Origin: Chloroflexota bacterium
GTDB lineage: Bacteria > Chloroflexota > Dehalococcoidia > SM23-28-2 > RBG-16-64-32
NCBI GenBank assembly: GCA_029262695.1
Contig: JAJCYV010000022.1
Span: forward strand, 113,787-177,786
Direction of reading: 5' to 3'
DNA length: 64,000 bases
This document shows, in pieces, positions 8,638 through 17,908 of the stretch; the first letter of the stretch is position 1; each line of letters starts with the position of its first letter. The notes beneath the pieces are model-generated. The model saw nothing but the letters and a program-made list of their open reading frames with translations, searched no databases and was not told the DNA's origin. The translations under genes were made by a program, and so were the position numbers.

Positions 8638-10185
8638 TCATCCGTTCAGCGAGTCGAATATCGGCCGGTTGCGGTCAAAGGCCGCGAGGAACTGCTCGAA
8701 CAGGCCGTCGTAGATTTCGCTTCGTTCCGGTCGCGGTTCGTAAGTGCGCCTGACGTGGCTGATCCGGGGGAAGTCGGCCATCTCCAGCAGACCCAGCCGC
8801 TCGAACCCCAGGAACGCCGTCGTCCGCGTGATGCAGTGGCGAGGGTCGTCCAGCTGCAGAAGTGGCCGGCCCATCACATCGGCGAGTATCTGCGACCATT
8901 CGTCGGAGAGCGCGGCGCCGCCGGACAGGTATATCTGCTCGAACTCGCCCCCGGCGAACTGCTCGACGGAGGGCAGCAGCCAGCGCAGGTTGTAGGCCAC
9001 GCCCTCCAGGATCGACCGCACCATGTGCGCGCGCGTCGTGCTGAGCGAGAGGTTGAGAAAGCCGCCGCGAGCGTTCTCGTTCGAAGACGGGGCGTGAGCG
9101 CCGGTCAGCCACGGCAGGAACAGGACGCTGCCGCTGCCCGCCGGCACGTCCCGAACGAGTTCGTCAACGCGACCGAACACGTCATCGGTAGTGTGGTCAG
9201 CGAGCGCGTCCGACGCGAAGACAACGTTCGTCAGGAAATGGTCCAGCGCCTTCGCCCCAATCCCGTTCTCGGCGATGGCGACGTAGCTGCCGTCTATCGG
9301 GCTGGGACTGGCGACGATGGCGTGCTCCAGGTCCGAAGCCTTGTTCGCGAGGTGCGCGAGCACCTGGCTGGTGGTGCCGATGTTGACGCCGCCGACACCC
9401 CCCTGGAACGTGCCGGTACCGACGGCCACTGACTGCGTGTCGTTAAGCCCGGAGAGCACCTTCGTCTCGGGCGAGAGGCCGATCTCGGCTGCGACGTCCG
9501 GAATCACGGTACCGACGGACGAAAGGACCGGCACGAGGTCGGGGAGCTTGTCTCGGTCGACTCCCGACATCTCGATCAGCGTGTCGTCGTACTGCACGGC
9601 GTCGAGCCGCCGGTTGTCGGTGAGGACCATCATGAATGCGGTGCACGCGTTGGCGGTGATCTCGCCGGACAGCCGCGCTGCCAGGTAGTCCATCGGCTCG
9701 ACGAACTTGGCGGTGCGCTCGTAGACGTCCGGGCGCGCCTCCTTGACCCAGAGGATGTGCGAAAGTGAGTCGTTGCCGGACGGGAGTGGCATCGCGCCGT
9801 GGATCTCTACCCACGTGGGAAAAGCCTCCGGATGCCGGCCGTAGATCTCGCGCGAGCAGGCGCCGCCGCGGCTGTCCATCCAGACAATGAGGTTCATGAC
9901 GGGCTTGCCGGCGCTGTCCACCGGCACGATGGACGAGAACTGGCTCGCGATCGCAACGGCGATGATCTCCTCGGCGGGCCGGGCGGCTTCTTGCACGACC
10001 TGCCTCATCGCGTCTTTCGTCGCGGTCCAGATCGCCTCGGCGTCCTGCTCCGCACCGCCGGGCTCGACGAGGACCGTCTCGACCGGGCGATAGGCGGAAG
10101 CGACGATCTCGCCGCCCTCGCTGACCAGGGCGGCCTTGAGACCGCTGGTGCCGAGATCAAGCGAGACGATGTAGCGGTTACTCAA
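8638..10185 (-). CDS. FGGY-family carbohydrate kinase
   Basis: Protein of 515 residues with the two actin-like ATPase domains of the FGGY family. The N-terminal phosphate-1 loop is SLDLGTSGLKAALV. The C-terminal ATP site appears in YLSGGAALSDEWSQILADVMGRPL, close to the family signature. Residues such as IVWMDSRG line the sugar pocket in xylulokinase and glycerol kinase relatives. The start is an unusual TTG in a weak ribosome-binding context; no better in-frame start is visible. The enzyme phosphorylates a sugar or polyol of unknown identity. Its neighbours (M20 amidohydrolase, PLP lyase) suggest a small catabolic set. Confidence 0.88.
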   Translation of the reverse strand: MSNRYIVSLDLGTSGLKAALVSEGGEIVASAYRPVETVLVEPGGAEQDAEAIWTATKDAMRQVVQEAARPAEEIIAVAIASQFSSIVPVDSAGKPVMNLIVWMDSRGGACSREIYGRHPEAFPTWVEIHGAMPLPSGNDSLSHILWVKEARPDVYERTAKFVEPMDYLAARLSGEITANACTAFMMVLTDNRRLDAVQYDDTLIEMSGVDRDKLPDLVPVLSSVGTVIPDVAAEIGLSPETKVLSGLNDTQSVAVGTGTFQGGVGGVNIGTTSQVLAHLANKASDLEHAIVASPSPIDGSYVAIAENGIGAKALDHFLTNVVFASDALADHTTDDVFGRVDELVRDVPAGSGSVLFLPWLTGAHAPSSNENARGGFLNLSLSTTRAHMVRSILEGVAYNLRWLLPSVEQFAGGEFEQIYLSGGAALSDEWSQILADVMGRPLLQLDDPRHCITRTTAFLGFERLGLLEMADFPRISHVRRTYEPRPERSEIYDGLFEQFLAAFDRNRPIFDSLNG

Positions 10186-10265
10186 CGTCTCCGCCGCCGC
10201 GCCTGCGCAATGGAGGTCTCATAGCAGGATTCATCCTAGCACCCGACCCGGAGGCTCCGACGCTC

Positions 10266-11432
10266 CTACGAGCGATCACCTGCGGCCAGCAGCCGCCCTC
10301 GCACTCCCTTGTCCGTCGCCAGGTCGATCGCCGTCCACGCCATCGCCAGTGCGCCGTCGATCACCGCCCTGTCGGCCGCCTCAGTCGCGCAGTGCTCCGT
10401 GAACTCCGGCTGGTGGTTCGCGGCCGGCCACGAGTTGATGCCGATCATCGGGTGGATTGAGGGCAGCGCCAGCGAGACGTTCCCCATGTCGGTCGATGCG
10501 GCGAAGCGCTGGAATTCCGGGCCCATCTCCGCGAACTTGCGGCCCAGCGCCTCCGCGTTCCGCTTGTAGACGGCCGCGATATCGCTGTCATGCCGCATCT
10601 CCGCATAGGCGTACGGCGAGGCGATGATCTTGACCTCGCAGCCCGTCGCCAGCGCGCCCGCCTCGAAGCAGCGCAGCACCTTCGCCTGCACGTCATCCAG
10701 CTCCGTCAGCGTCAGCGCGCGGATCGAGTATGACGCCGACGTGTGGGCCGGGACAACGTTCGCGGCGTCTCCGCCCTTCGTCACGATCCCGTGCACTCTG
10801 TCCGTTGGCTTGATGTGCTGTCGGGTCAGGCCGATCGCCACCTGCGCCACCGTCAACGCGTCCGCGGCGTTGATCCCCATCTGCGGATTGGCCGAGGCAT
10901 GCGCCTCCCTGCCCGTGTACTCCACCTCCACCCTCTGCGCGGCGATGATCGGCGGCTCCGCAACGTCCAGGGGCGCCGGGTGCACCATCATCGCCGCGTG
11001 CACGCCGTCGAAGGCGTTGCGCTCCAGCATGAAGATCTTGCCGCCACCGCCCTCTTCGGCCGGAGTACCCATCACGCTGACGGTCAGCCCGACCTCATCC
11101 GCGACAGCGGCAGCGGCGATCCCGGCGCCAACCGCCGCCGAGGCGATAATGTTGTGGCCACACGCGTGCCCGATCCCGGGCAGCGCGTCGTACTCTGCGC
11201 AGATCGCCACGTGCAGCGGGCCGCTCCCCGCGCGGGCGATGAACGCCGTCGGTAGCGAGCAGGCCCCGCGTTCCACGGACAGGCCGCCCGCCTCAAGCGC
11301 ATCGGCCGCCCAGCCGCTCGATTTGTGCTCTTCGAAGCGCAGCTCGGGGTTGGCGTGGATGCGATGGCTCAGGTCGATGAGCGAATCGCGGATTTCGTCG
11401 ATGCGCGCCCGCGCGGCTTCCTTCGCCTTCAT
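10266..11432 (-). CDS. M20-family amidohydrolase (M20D-like)
   Basis: Protein of 388 residues. The metal-binding pattern of M20D aminoacylase/carboxypeptidase relatives is visible: AICAEYDALPGIGHACGHN, then GTPAEEGGGGK with the catalytic Glu pair, and a late histidine in SIHPMIGINSWPAANHQPEF. The central dimerisation domain begins near VEVEYTGREAHAS. These enzymes hydrolyse N-acyl amino acids, p-aminobenzoyl-glutamate or similar amides. The gene follows the TPP enzyme after 28 bases and probably belongs to the same transcript as A1. Substrate unknown. Confidence 0.9.
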   Translation of the reverse strand: MKAKEAARARIDEIRDSLIDLSHRIHANPELRFEEHKSSGWAADALEAGGLSVERGACSLPTAFIARAGSGPLHVAICAEYDALPGIGHACGHNIIASAAVGAGIAAAAVADEVGLTVSVMGTPAEEGGGGKIFMLERNAFDGVHAAMMVHPAPLDVAEPPIIAAQRVEVEYTGREAHASANPQMGINAADALTVAQVAIGLTRQHIKPTDRVHGIVTKGGDAANVVPAHTSASYSIRALTLTELDDVQAKVLRCFEAGALATGCEVKIIASPYAYAEMRHDSDIAAVYKRNAEALGRKFAEMGPEFQRFAASTDMGNVSLALPSIHPMIGINSWPAANHQPEFTEHCATEAADRAVIDGALAMAWTAIDLATDKGVRGRLLAAGDRS

Positions 11433-11460
11433 AGAACGAATCCTACACGCGCGGACGCTC

Positions 11461-13134
11461 TCATGCGGAACCGGCCACTGCCAACGCCGCCTGCGCGGGC
11501 GATATGGCGTTCGGATCGGTCATGATGTTCACGCACGCGGGCCGGCCGGACGCGATGGCGCGTTCGATCGCCGGCCGGATGCCATCGCCATCCTCAACGA
11601 ACTCCGCGTAGACGCCGAACGCCTCGGCCGCCTTCTCGTATCGCGTCGGGCCCAGCTCCGTGCCGATCACCCTGTCTGCTCCGAGGCTGACCATCTGCTC
11701 GTGCTTGCACATGCCCCAGGCCGCGTCGTTGTTGACGACGACGACGATCGGCAGGTCGTGGCGCATCGCCGTGTCGAATTCGGTGAAGTTAAGGCCGATG
11801 GAGCCATCTCCGGTCAGGAGGATGACGGGCTCGTCGGGGTGCGCCAGCTTGGCGGCGAGCGCGAACGGCAACCCGATTCCCAGGCAACCGAGATAGCCGT
11901 GACCCAGGTAGCGTCCCGGCCGCTGAGCGTTCAGCGCCAGCTCTCCCCAGACGAACGTGTCGCCGCCATCGACGCAGAGTACGCCCTTGTCTTCGATGAG
12001 GGCGCTCACCTCCGCGGCCACCGTGTAGGGGTGGATGCAGTCGCTCGAAGCGCTGGGCGACTGCGCGATCATCGCGCGCGCCGCTCCAGCGGCAGTGGCT
12101 GCGGCCTGCAGCCACTGCGAACGGTCGGGCCACTGACGCGGACTGGCGGCGGCAGTTAGCGCCCGCAGCGCTTCTCGACAGTCAGCGGTGATGCCGGCGT
12201 CAACGCGTCCGCCGCGGCCCAGCTCCTCAGGCTCAACGTCGATCTGGATGACGCGCGCCGTTGGCGGGACGATCGACTGGCGGCCGCCCGTGAAAAGCCC
12301 GAAGCGGGCGCCGAGCATCAGAACGAGGTCCGGCTGTGCACCCATCGCCAGGGCGCGACCGGCGCCGAGGAAGCCGCCGAGTCCCAGCGGCGAACCCTCC
12401 GGGACAGCACCGCGCGTCTGGCCGTTGGCGATCACCGGTGTGTCCGTCGCCTCGGCGAAGTCGCTCAGCTCAGCCGTCGCGCCGGCGAACCAGACGCCCC
12501 TTCCCGCCATGATCAGCGGCCGTTCGGCTTGAGCGATCATGTCGAGCACGCCCTCTACGGCCTCAGCGGACGGCCGTGGGCGAGATGGCTGGGCCTCCGG
12601 CACGGCCGGCCAGCGCAGGGAATCAGGTTCCATCTTGGCCGCCAGGACGTCCGCCGGGATCTCCAGGAAGACCGGTCCGGGGCGGCCGCTCGTCGCCTGG
12701 TGGAACGCCAGCGCCACGTACTCCGGTATGCGGGCCGGGTCGTGAACGGCGCGGCTCCACTTCGTGATCGACTGCATGAGGGGAACGCCGTGCATCTCCT
12801 GCAGCGGCATCGTCTCCTCCTCGCCCAGAGCGTACCGCCCACCGATGACTACCATCGGAACGCAGTCCAGGTGAGCGTTGGCGACAGCGGTCACGATGTC
12901 GGTGACGCCGGGCCCGGCGGTGACGACGGCGACTCCCGGCTGCCCCGTGAGGCGCGCCCAGGCGTCGGCCATGTGTCCGGCCGCCTGCTCGTGCCGCGTG
13001 TCGACGATCCGAATGTCCTCGTCGTAGCAGCCCTGAAATATGGGGTCGACGTGCCCGCCGTGCAAGCCGAAGAGATTGCGCACTCCAAGCTGCTTTAGTA
13101 CGCGCGCTGCGGCCGCGCCACCAGTGATCGTCAT
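11461..13134 (-). CDS. Thiamine-pyrophosphate enzyme, acetolactate-synthase-like
   Basis: Protein of 557 residues from ATG 13134. The longer track ORF begins inside the upstream gene; AAGGAG precedes ATG 13134, and the junction ATGA overlaps the A1 stop by four bases. Order of domains: N-terminal PYR domain with the catalytic Glu in [18 protein letters not shown] and [14 protein letters not shown]; a central Rossmann-like domain; and the C-terminal PP domain with [29 protein letters not shown], the GDG...NN cofactor motif. Family members include acetolactate synthase, oxalyl-CoA decarboxylase and benzaldehyde lyase. No regulatory subunit lies nearby, so a catabolic carboligase or decarboxylase is more likely than branched-chain amino acid synthesis. 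Tight coupling to a molybdoenzyme subunit is unusual. Confidence 0.88.
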   Translation of the reverse strand: MTITGGAAAARVLKQLGVRNLFGLHGGHVDPIFQGCYDEDIRIVDTRHEQAAGHMADAWARLTGQPGVAVVTAGPGVTDIVTAVANAHLDCVPMVVIGGRYALGEEETMPLQEMHGVPLMQSITKWSRAVHDPARIPEYVALAFHQATSGRPGPVFLEIPADVLAAKMEPDSLRWPAVPEAQPSRPRPSAEAVEGVLDMIAQAERPLIMAGRGVWFAGATAELSDFAEATDTPVIANGQTRGAVPEGSPLGLGGFLGAGRALAMGAQPDLVLMLGARFGLFTGGRQSIVPPTARVIQIDVEPEELGRGGRVDAGITADCREALRALTAAASPRQWPDRSQWLQAAATAAGAARAMIAQSPSASSDCIHPYTVAAEVSALIEDKGVLCVDGGDTFVWGELALNAQRPGRYLGHGYLGCLGIGLPFALAAKLAHPDEPVILLTGDGSIGLNFTEFDTAMRHDLPIVVVVNNDAAWGMCKHEQMVSLGADRVIGTELGPTRYEKAAEAFGVYAEFVEDGDGIRPAIERAIASGRPACVNIMTDPNAISPAQAALAVAGSA

Positions 13135-15929
13135 CGTCCCGCTCCTTCTGCGGCGCCGTTCAGTGGCTCGATGTCCACGCTGACGCCCCTGTCCGTCGGC
13201 ACCGGTTGCCAGTGCCACGGCCGGTACTTGAGATGCCCGTAGCCGCCTGCCAGATGCAGCCACTTGACCATCCCCGGCTCGACCTCTGATTGGCCACGCC
13301 AGGCCTTGTGCTGATACGGCTCGAAGCCGTTGTAGAGGATCACCTGCCCCGGCTTGACGGACGGCGACAGCTTTGCGGCAAGTTCTATCGACGACACGTC
13401 GTTGTGGACTCTCACGGGCGCCCCGTTGCCGATCGCCTTCGCCGCCGCGTCATCCGGATTGATCATCACGAACGGTTCGCCGCGGTGCGTGTTCTGGATG
13501 ATGTTGTTGATCATGTTCATCGAGTGGACGCTCCAGCGCGGGTGACCGCTGGTGAGGAAGAACTCACGCCGCCCACCCTGCCGGGGGTCGTCCTTGTGGC
13601 AGGGCAGCTCCTCGCCGGCCTCCAGGAACCACTCGTGGTCGATGTAGAACTGGGCGCGGCGCGTCAGAGTAGGATACGGCTGCTTCTCCTCGACGTGCCA
13701 GCGGAACGGGCTGTGAGTCTCGTCGGGCTCAAGGGTGGACGCCTGCGCCAGGCCGTGACCGGCGATGCCCCAGCCCTGCCAGCGCATCACGCCCTTTTCG
13801 CGGAACGTCTCCAGGCTGGCGTCCGGCGGGAGGATGCCGTAGACGGCGTCGTCGCGGAACGCCTCGTCAAGGCGCTTCTCCTCCGAGCGAAACGCACCAC
13901 CAAGCGTCATGCGGTCGGCCGCGCCCTCAACGTCTGAGGCCGGGCCGCCGGCCTTGCTGGCGATCTTCGTCTGGCCGCGCGCCTTCGCACGCTCTTCGAG
14001 CTTCTCGGTGAGCATGAGGCCGATCTCGTAGTCGGACCTGGCGTTGCCGGGCGGCTCGATCGCCTTGTCCATGAAGACGGTGTTCAGGTGATGCACGGCG
14101 GGCATACTGATGCCCATCTTCTCGTAGTGCTGCGCCGCCGGCAGGATGTAGTCTGAGTAGAGACCGGTCGTCGTCATCCGGTAGTCGATGGAGACGATCA
14201 TCTTCAGCTTCGGCCACAGGTTCTTCAGGAGCATCTCCTGCCCGCCTCTGTGACGGCGCAGGACGTTGCCGCCGGCTTCGACAAGCACCCGCGGCTCCAC
14301 CTCCTGCCAGACCTTCGCCAGCGTGTGGTCCCACCAGCCCTTGTCCAGCGCCTCCTGGTAGTACTCGTCGAAGGTGCGTTTCATCGAAGGGTCGGACCAT
14401 TCGGGATTGTTCCAGCGCTCCTTGTAACCGAACTGCTCGTACCAGAGGAAGACAGGCGGGAACATGCGCCCCATGGCACCGCCGCGCGAAGAGGCCATCT
14501 CCATCGCGCGGTTGATGATCATCTCCGTGGTTAGCGTGGGGTCGTCGGCGCTGATCATGCGGCGCATCATGATCATCTGCTGCTGGAACGACCGTGCCGC
14601 CTCCTGCCCAGGCGCGCCCTTGGCGGTCAGCAGCGCCGCTCCATCCAGGCCGGAGATACCCCAGGACTGCGTGCCCGCGCCCTGCTTGCCCCAGTTGCCG
14701 GTCAGCGCCAGCAGCAGCGCCATCGAGCGCTCCATGAGGTCGCCGTGGTATGACTTGCCGGTGTTCCAGCCGGCCATGATCTTCGTGCGCCTCGAGGCGA
14801 CTTTGCGCGCCAGTGTGCGTATCGTCTCCGGGTTCACGCCGGAGGTCGCTGACGCGGCCTCTGGTGAGTAGTCGCCGAGGCGCCGGCGCAGCCGCTCGAA
14901 CGCGGGCTCCACATCGACCTCCGTGCCGTCGAGGAGCCGGATCCGGATGCCGCCTTCAAGCGCGGGAGCAACGTCACCGGAGGCGAGCGTACTGCGCGGC
15001 GCAGGGACGGCCTGCCTCGACTTCGAGTCAAGCCAGAAGAACTGGTCTTCGCGTTCGCCCGGGTGGAACTCGTTGCCACGCAGGAAACGTCCCGTGTCTT
15101 TGCGTACGAGCAGCGATAGGTCGGTCTGCTCCCGAACGAAGCGCTCGTCGTAGAGTGTCTCATCGACGATCACACGGCACATCGCCAGCGCCAGCGCGGC
15201 GTCCGTGCCGAACTGCACCGGCACGTGGTAGTCGGCGTGGATCGCCGACGGGCTGTAGTCCGGCGCGATGACGACGACTTCACCGCCGTTGTAGCGGCAC
15301 TCCGGCACGTAGTGATACCACTGAATCGCCGAGTAGACCGGGTTGTTGGCCCAGACGATGATCAGGTCGGCCAGGAACCAGTCGTCTGCGGAGGCGACCG
15401 GGTTGAACTTGCCCCAGGTCATGTAGAAGCCGGGGTTCCAGTCCTGGAACTCGGCGTTTCCGTCCGTCGTCGGCGAGCCGATGGCCGAGGCGAACGACCG
15501 CGCGGCGGCGGCGCCCGGCTCCGGCGTCATCAACGTGATCACCGACTCGGCGCCCTGATCTTCGCAGGCGTCGAGCATCGCGTCGGCGACGTCGGTCAAC
15601 GCCTCATCCCACGAGACCTCTTCGAACTTGCCCTCACCACGCTCGCCGACGCGCTTGAGCGGGCTCGTAACGCGGTCCGGGGCGCTGTGCACGTACCCCC
15701 AGCAGACGCCCTTGTTGCAGCCCATGGGGTTCATGTCGGGAACGCCCGGTTGGACGACGGGAAGAGAACCGGACTGCTCCTCGCGAACGATCTTGCCGTC
15801 ACGCACGTAGACGTGAAGCGGACAGCCGCCGGGGTAGCAATCGACAGCGTGGCTGCCCCAGGTTACCTTGTCCCACTTCCAGCGGTCCCGGTACCGTTCT
15901 TGCCCGCCGTTGCCTTCGCTCGCCGTCAT
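13131..15929 (-). CDS. Molybdopterin oxidoreductase catalytic subunit A1 (type II DMSOR family)
   Basis: Protein of 932 residues. The N-terminal Fe-S (FS0) site reads H27-x3-C31-x4-C36-x34-C71 (SHAVDCYPGGCP ... MNPMGCNKG). The His first ligand marks the type II group (NarG, ethylbenzene dehydrogenase, selenate and chlorate reductases). D163 in FQDWNPGFYMTWG aligns with the Mo-ligating Asp of NarG (DLPPASPQTWG, recalled) by its spacing to TWG. The C-terminal pterin-binding domain is complete. There is no Tat signal, so a cytoplasmic location is expected. It is very similar to A2 and looks like a duplication. No beta subunit is adjacent; instead a TPP enzyme overlaps its stop. A shared operator-like palindrome lies 127 bases upstream. 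Substrate unknown. Confidence 0.92.
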   Translation of the reverse strand: MTASEGNGGQERYRDRWKWDKVTWGSHAVDCYPGGCPLHVYVRDGKIVREEQSGSLPVVQPGVPDMNPMGCNKGVCWGYVHSAPDRVTSPLKRVGERGEGKFEEVSWDEALTDVADAMLDACEDQGAESVITLMTPEPGAAAARSFASAIGSPTTDGNAEFQDWNPGFYMTWGKFNPVASADDWFLADLIIVWANNPVYSAIQWYHYVPECRYNGGEVVVIAPDYSPSAIHADYHVPVQFGTDAALALAMCRVIVDETLYDERFVREQTDLSLLVRKDTGRFLRGNEFHPGEREDQFFWLDSKSRQAVPAPRSTLASGDVAPALEGGIRIRLLDGTEVDVEPAFERLRRRLGDYSPEAASATSGVNPETIRTLARKVASRRTKIMAGWNTGKSYHGDLMERSMALLLALTGNWGKQGAGTQSWGISGLDGAALLTAKGAPGQEAARSFQQQMIMMRRMISADDPTLTTEMIINRAMEMASSRGGAMGRMFPPVFLWYEQFGYKERWNNPEWSDPSMKRTFDEYYQEALDKGWWDHTLAKVWQEVEPRVLVEAGGNVLRRHRGGQEMLLKNLWPKLKMIVSIDYRMTTTGLYSDYILPAAQHYEKMGISMPAVHHLNTVFMDKAIEPPGNARSDYEIGLMLTEKLEERAKARGQTKIASKAGGPASDVEGAADRMTLGGAFRSEEKRLDEAFRDDAVYGILPPDASLETFREKGVMRWQGWGIAGHGLAQASTLEPDETHSPFRWHVEEKQPYPTLTRRAQFYIDHEWFLEAGEELPCHKDDPRQGGRREFFLTSGHPRWSVHSMNMINNIIQNTHRGEPFVMINPDDAAAKAIGNGAPVRVHNDVSSIELAAKLSPSVKPGQVILYNGFEPYQHKAWRGQSEVEPGMVKWLHLAGGYGHLKYRPWHWQPVPTDRGVSVDIEPLNGAAEGAGR

Positions 15930-16055
15930 GAGTCCCCCCGTTCGGCTCAGTTGTCCTTGAACGCGCGTGAGCGCTCCTTAGCGCATGCTCACGCAGTCCC
16001 CAGAATTGTCAGCGGCACATAGGGCGGCCTCAATCCGGCAGGCGATGGCAGGGCT

Positions 16056-16072
16056 GTGCGGGTTTCCCCCAC
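16056..16072. promoter_or_regulatory. Shared palindromic operator, copy 1 (upstream of A1)
   Basis: On the A1 strand it reads GTGGGG-GAAAC-CCGCAC, an imperfect palindrome. It begins about 127 bases upstream of the A1 start. Four related copies lie before other molybdoenzyme or acyl-CoA dehydrogenase genes in this window, so it is a candidate binding site for a common regulator. The regulator is not identified. Confidence 0.55.
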
Positions 16073-16116
16073 ACGAATTTCGGGAGACGAGCGAGCCGTG
16101 GGCCAGACAGTCGAAC

Positions 16117-16142
16117 AGTCGCTGCCCGCGCGGGCAGCGACT
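16117..16142 (-). terminator. Perfect 26-base palindrome downstream of the YHS gene
   Basis: AGTCGCTGCCCGC is followed directly by its reverse complement GCGGGCAGCGACT. It lies 50 bases after the stop codon of the minus-strand YHS gene and would fold into a very stable hairpin. There is no T run after it, so it would be an atypical terminator or an RNA-stabilising element; a dimeric DNA-binding site is the alternative. Confidence 0.45.
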
Positions 16143-16191
16143 GCGGTGGCCGACGACGCCCTTGAGGCGTCAGCTCCTTACAGAGGGCCGG

Positions 16192-16371
16192 TTACTTTGC
16201 CGGCGCAGCGTCGAACTTGGTCTTGCACTCGGTGGAGCAGAAGTAGAGCGTCTTGCCATCCTTCACGGCCGATGACGCGGCGGTGCTCGGAAGGAGATCC
16301 TTGCCGCAAATCGGGTCTTTCCCACCGGCAAGCGATTGCAGGCTCTCCGGACTGATGCTGGATGTGAACAT
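16192..16371 (-). CDS. YHS-domain metal-binding mini-protein (missed by the ORF track)
   Basis: Protein of 59 residues, just under the track cutoff. The translation contains KDPICGKDL near residue 18 and TLYFCSTECKTKFDAAP near residue 41, which are the two halves of a YHS domain, a small treble-clef-like fold with Cys metal ligands. A strong AGGAGG lies six bases before ATG 16371. YHS domains bind metals, often copper, and occur in metallochaperones, P-type ATPases and monooxygenase-associated proteins. The gene stands alone with its own terminator-like palindrome. Metal delivery to one of the many metalloenzymes here, including nitrous oxide reductase, is possible but unproven. Confidence 0.85.
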   Translation of the reverse strand: MFTSSISPESLQSLAGGKDPICGKDLLPSTAASSAVKDGKTLYFCSTECKTKFDAAPAK

Positions 16372-16595
16372 GTGATCCTCCTAACAGATTTCAGTGTTCA
16401 CTATAGCAGCCCCGCGCCGGTGACGTCTGTCAGATGGCCTGCGACGACCCGGTAGGGCCCTCCCCGACCATCCCCGGTTCGTAGGCGCACGATAGAGACG
16501 CTGGTGCGACGGCCACCGCGCAGATCTCCCCTCGTAGCGAAGGGCATCGTCAGACGGGCCGTCCCGTTCAGCAGCCGTGTGACTGAAAGGACCGC

Positions 16596-17837
16596 CTAGA
16601 CGTTGTACGAATCGATCACGCGACGAGCCGCGCCCAGCGATAGCACCTCGTTCGTGCCGTCTTCGATCATCGATGCGCGGGCGTCGCGGAAGAGCTTTTC
16701 GATCAGCATGCCCTTGGCCAGGCCCATCCCACCGTGCAGCTGCAGAGCGTCGCTGGACACGTTGAACGCGGCTTCCGTGCAGAACACCTTCGACGCCACG
16801 GAGTACTGCAGGGCCGGCGGCATCGTCTGGGAATTGTAGGACAGCGCCGCGCGGGACAGCTGGCGCGCCGCCTCGACGCTGATGAACATGTCCATCAGCT
16901 TCAACTGGACCGCCTGGTGCTCGCAGATCGCCTTGCCGCCCTGCTTGCGATCGCGCGCATAGGACAACCCCTCTTCGAAGGCTGCGCGCGCGACGCCCGT
17001 GAAGATCGCGCCCATGCCGGCATTGGCGCCCGCCAGCACCGTTTCGATCGTGAACGGGTAGGCTTCGGTCGCCACCAGCATGTAGTCCTTCGGTATGCGC
17101 ACGTCCTCGAGGAATATCTCCCCCTGGTTGAGGGCGCGCTGGCCGAGCTTGTCCAGCGGCTTTCCGCGGGTGACGCCGGGCCCGTCCAGCGGCACGATCG
17201 CGACGGAGCTGCCAGCGGCGCCACGCGACTTATCGACGCCCAGGAACACTAGCGCGTGAGTGGCGATCGTGCCGTTCGACACCCAGGCAGACTTCTGGCC
17301 GTTGAGCACGTACTCATCGCCGTCCTCTTTCGCGAAGAGGTCGAACGCCGTCTCAGGGTTGGTGAAGTGCTCCTCGCTGGTGAGGAGACTGTCGGAGCCG
17401 TGCTGCGGTTCCGTGATCGCCCAGCAACCGATGTAACGGGCCTCCTTGTCTTCCGCGAACGGCTTGACAAGCTCGTCCAGCACCGACGCCCGGCCGCTCA
17501 TTGCGGCGAAGTTGAAGGGGAACGGAGCAACACCGAGCGCGATCGCAAAGTCGGCGCTGGCCCATCCCATCTCTTCCGCGTAGACGTGACCGGCAAGGGG
17601 CGACATGTCGACGCCGCCCAGGGACTCCGGCAGCCCACGCGTGTGAAAGCCGAGTTCGTACGCTTTGCGGAGCACCTCCCAGAGCACCGAGCCGGAGGAG
17701 ATCACTTCCTCCGGAGACAACTGGTCAAGCTCCGCTGCAGCCGGGCGCAAGAATTCGACGCCGAAGCGGTGGATTTGATCCTTTACGTTCGACTCATCGA
17801 ACGTCAGCTCCTTGTTCAGTTCAAGGTAAGTGGTCAT
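16596..17837 (-). CDS. Acyl-CoA dehydrogenase
   Basis: Protein of 413 residues. ATG 17837 follows GGAGGTG with normal spacing. Family features are CWAITEPQHGSDS (FAD and thioester site), EYVLNGQKSAWVSNG, FLEDVRIPKDYML and the C-terminal LQLHGGMGLAKGMLIEKLFRDARASMIEDGTNEV, where the Glu of IEDGTNE is in the usual region of the catalytic base of short-chain enzymes. It desaturates an acyl-CoA and passes electrons to ETF. An operator-like palindrome shared with the molybdoenzyme genes lies 82 bases upstream, inside the 3' end of the preceding gene, which suggests common control with them. Confidence 0.92.
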   Translation of the reverse strand: MTTYLELNKELTFDESNVKDQIHRFGVEFLRPAAAELDQLSPEEVISSGSVLWEVLRKAYELGFHTRGLPESLGGVDMSPLAGHVYAEEMGWASADFAIALGVAPFPFNFAAMSGRASVLDELVKPFAEDKEARYIGCWAITEPQHGSDSLLTSEEHFTNPETAFDLFAKEDGDEYVLNGQKSAWVSNGTIATHALVFLGVDKSRGAAGSSVAIVPLDGPGVTRGKPLDKLGQRALNQGEIFLEDVRIPKDYMLVATEAYPFTIETVLAGANAGMGAIFTGVARAAFEEGLSYARDRKQGGKAICEHQAVQLKLMDMFISVEAARQLSRAALSYNSQTMPPALQYSVASKVFCTEAAFNVSSDALQLHGGMGLAKGMLIEKLFRDARASMIEDGTNEVLSLGAARRVIDSYNV

Positions 17838-17908
17838 AGGTACACCTCCCAGTCGGGCTTCAACGCCAATTCTGCGGCCGCAACGCCAACTCTTCCGTCC
17901 GGCAAGCT

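Noticed and set aside
13131-15929. Reading A1 or its paralogues as respiratory nitrate reductase NarG
   Set aside because: They are shorter than NarG (about 930-980 versus about 1240 residues), have CX4C instead of CX3C in the first cluster site, and no NarI-like subunit is encoded. Gamma subunits are of the ethylbenzene-dehydrogenase type.
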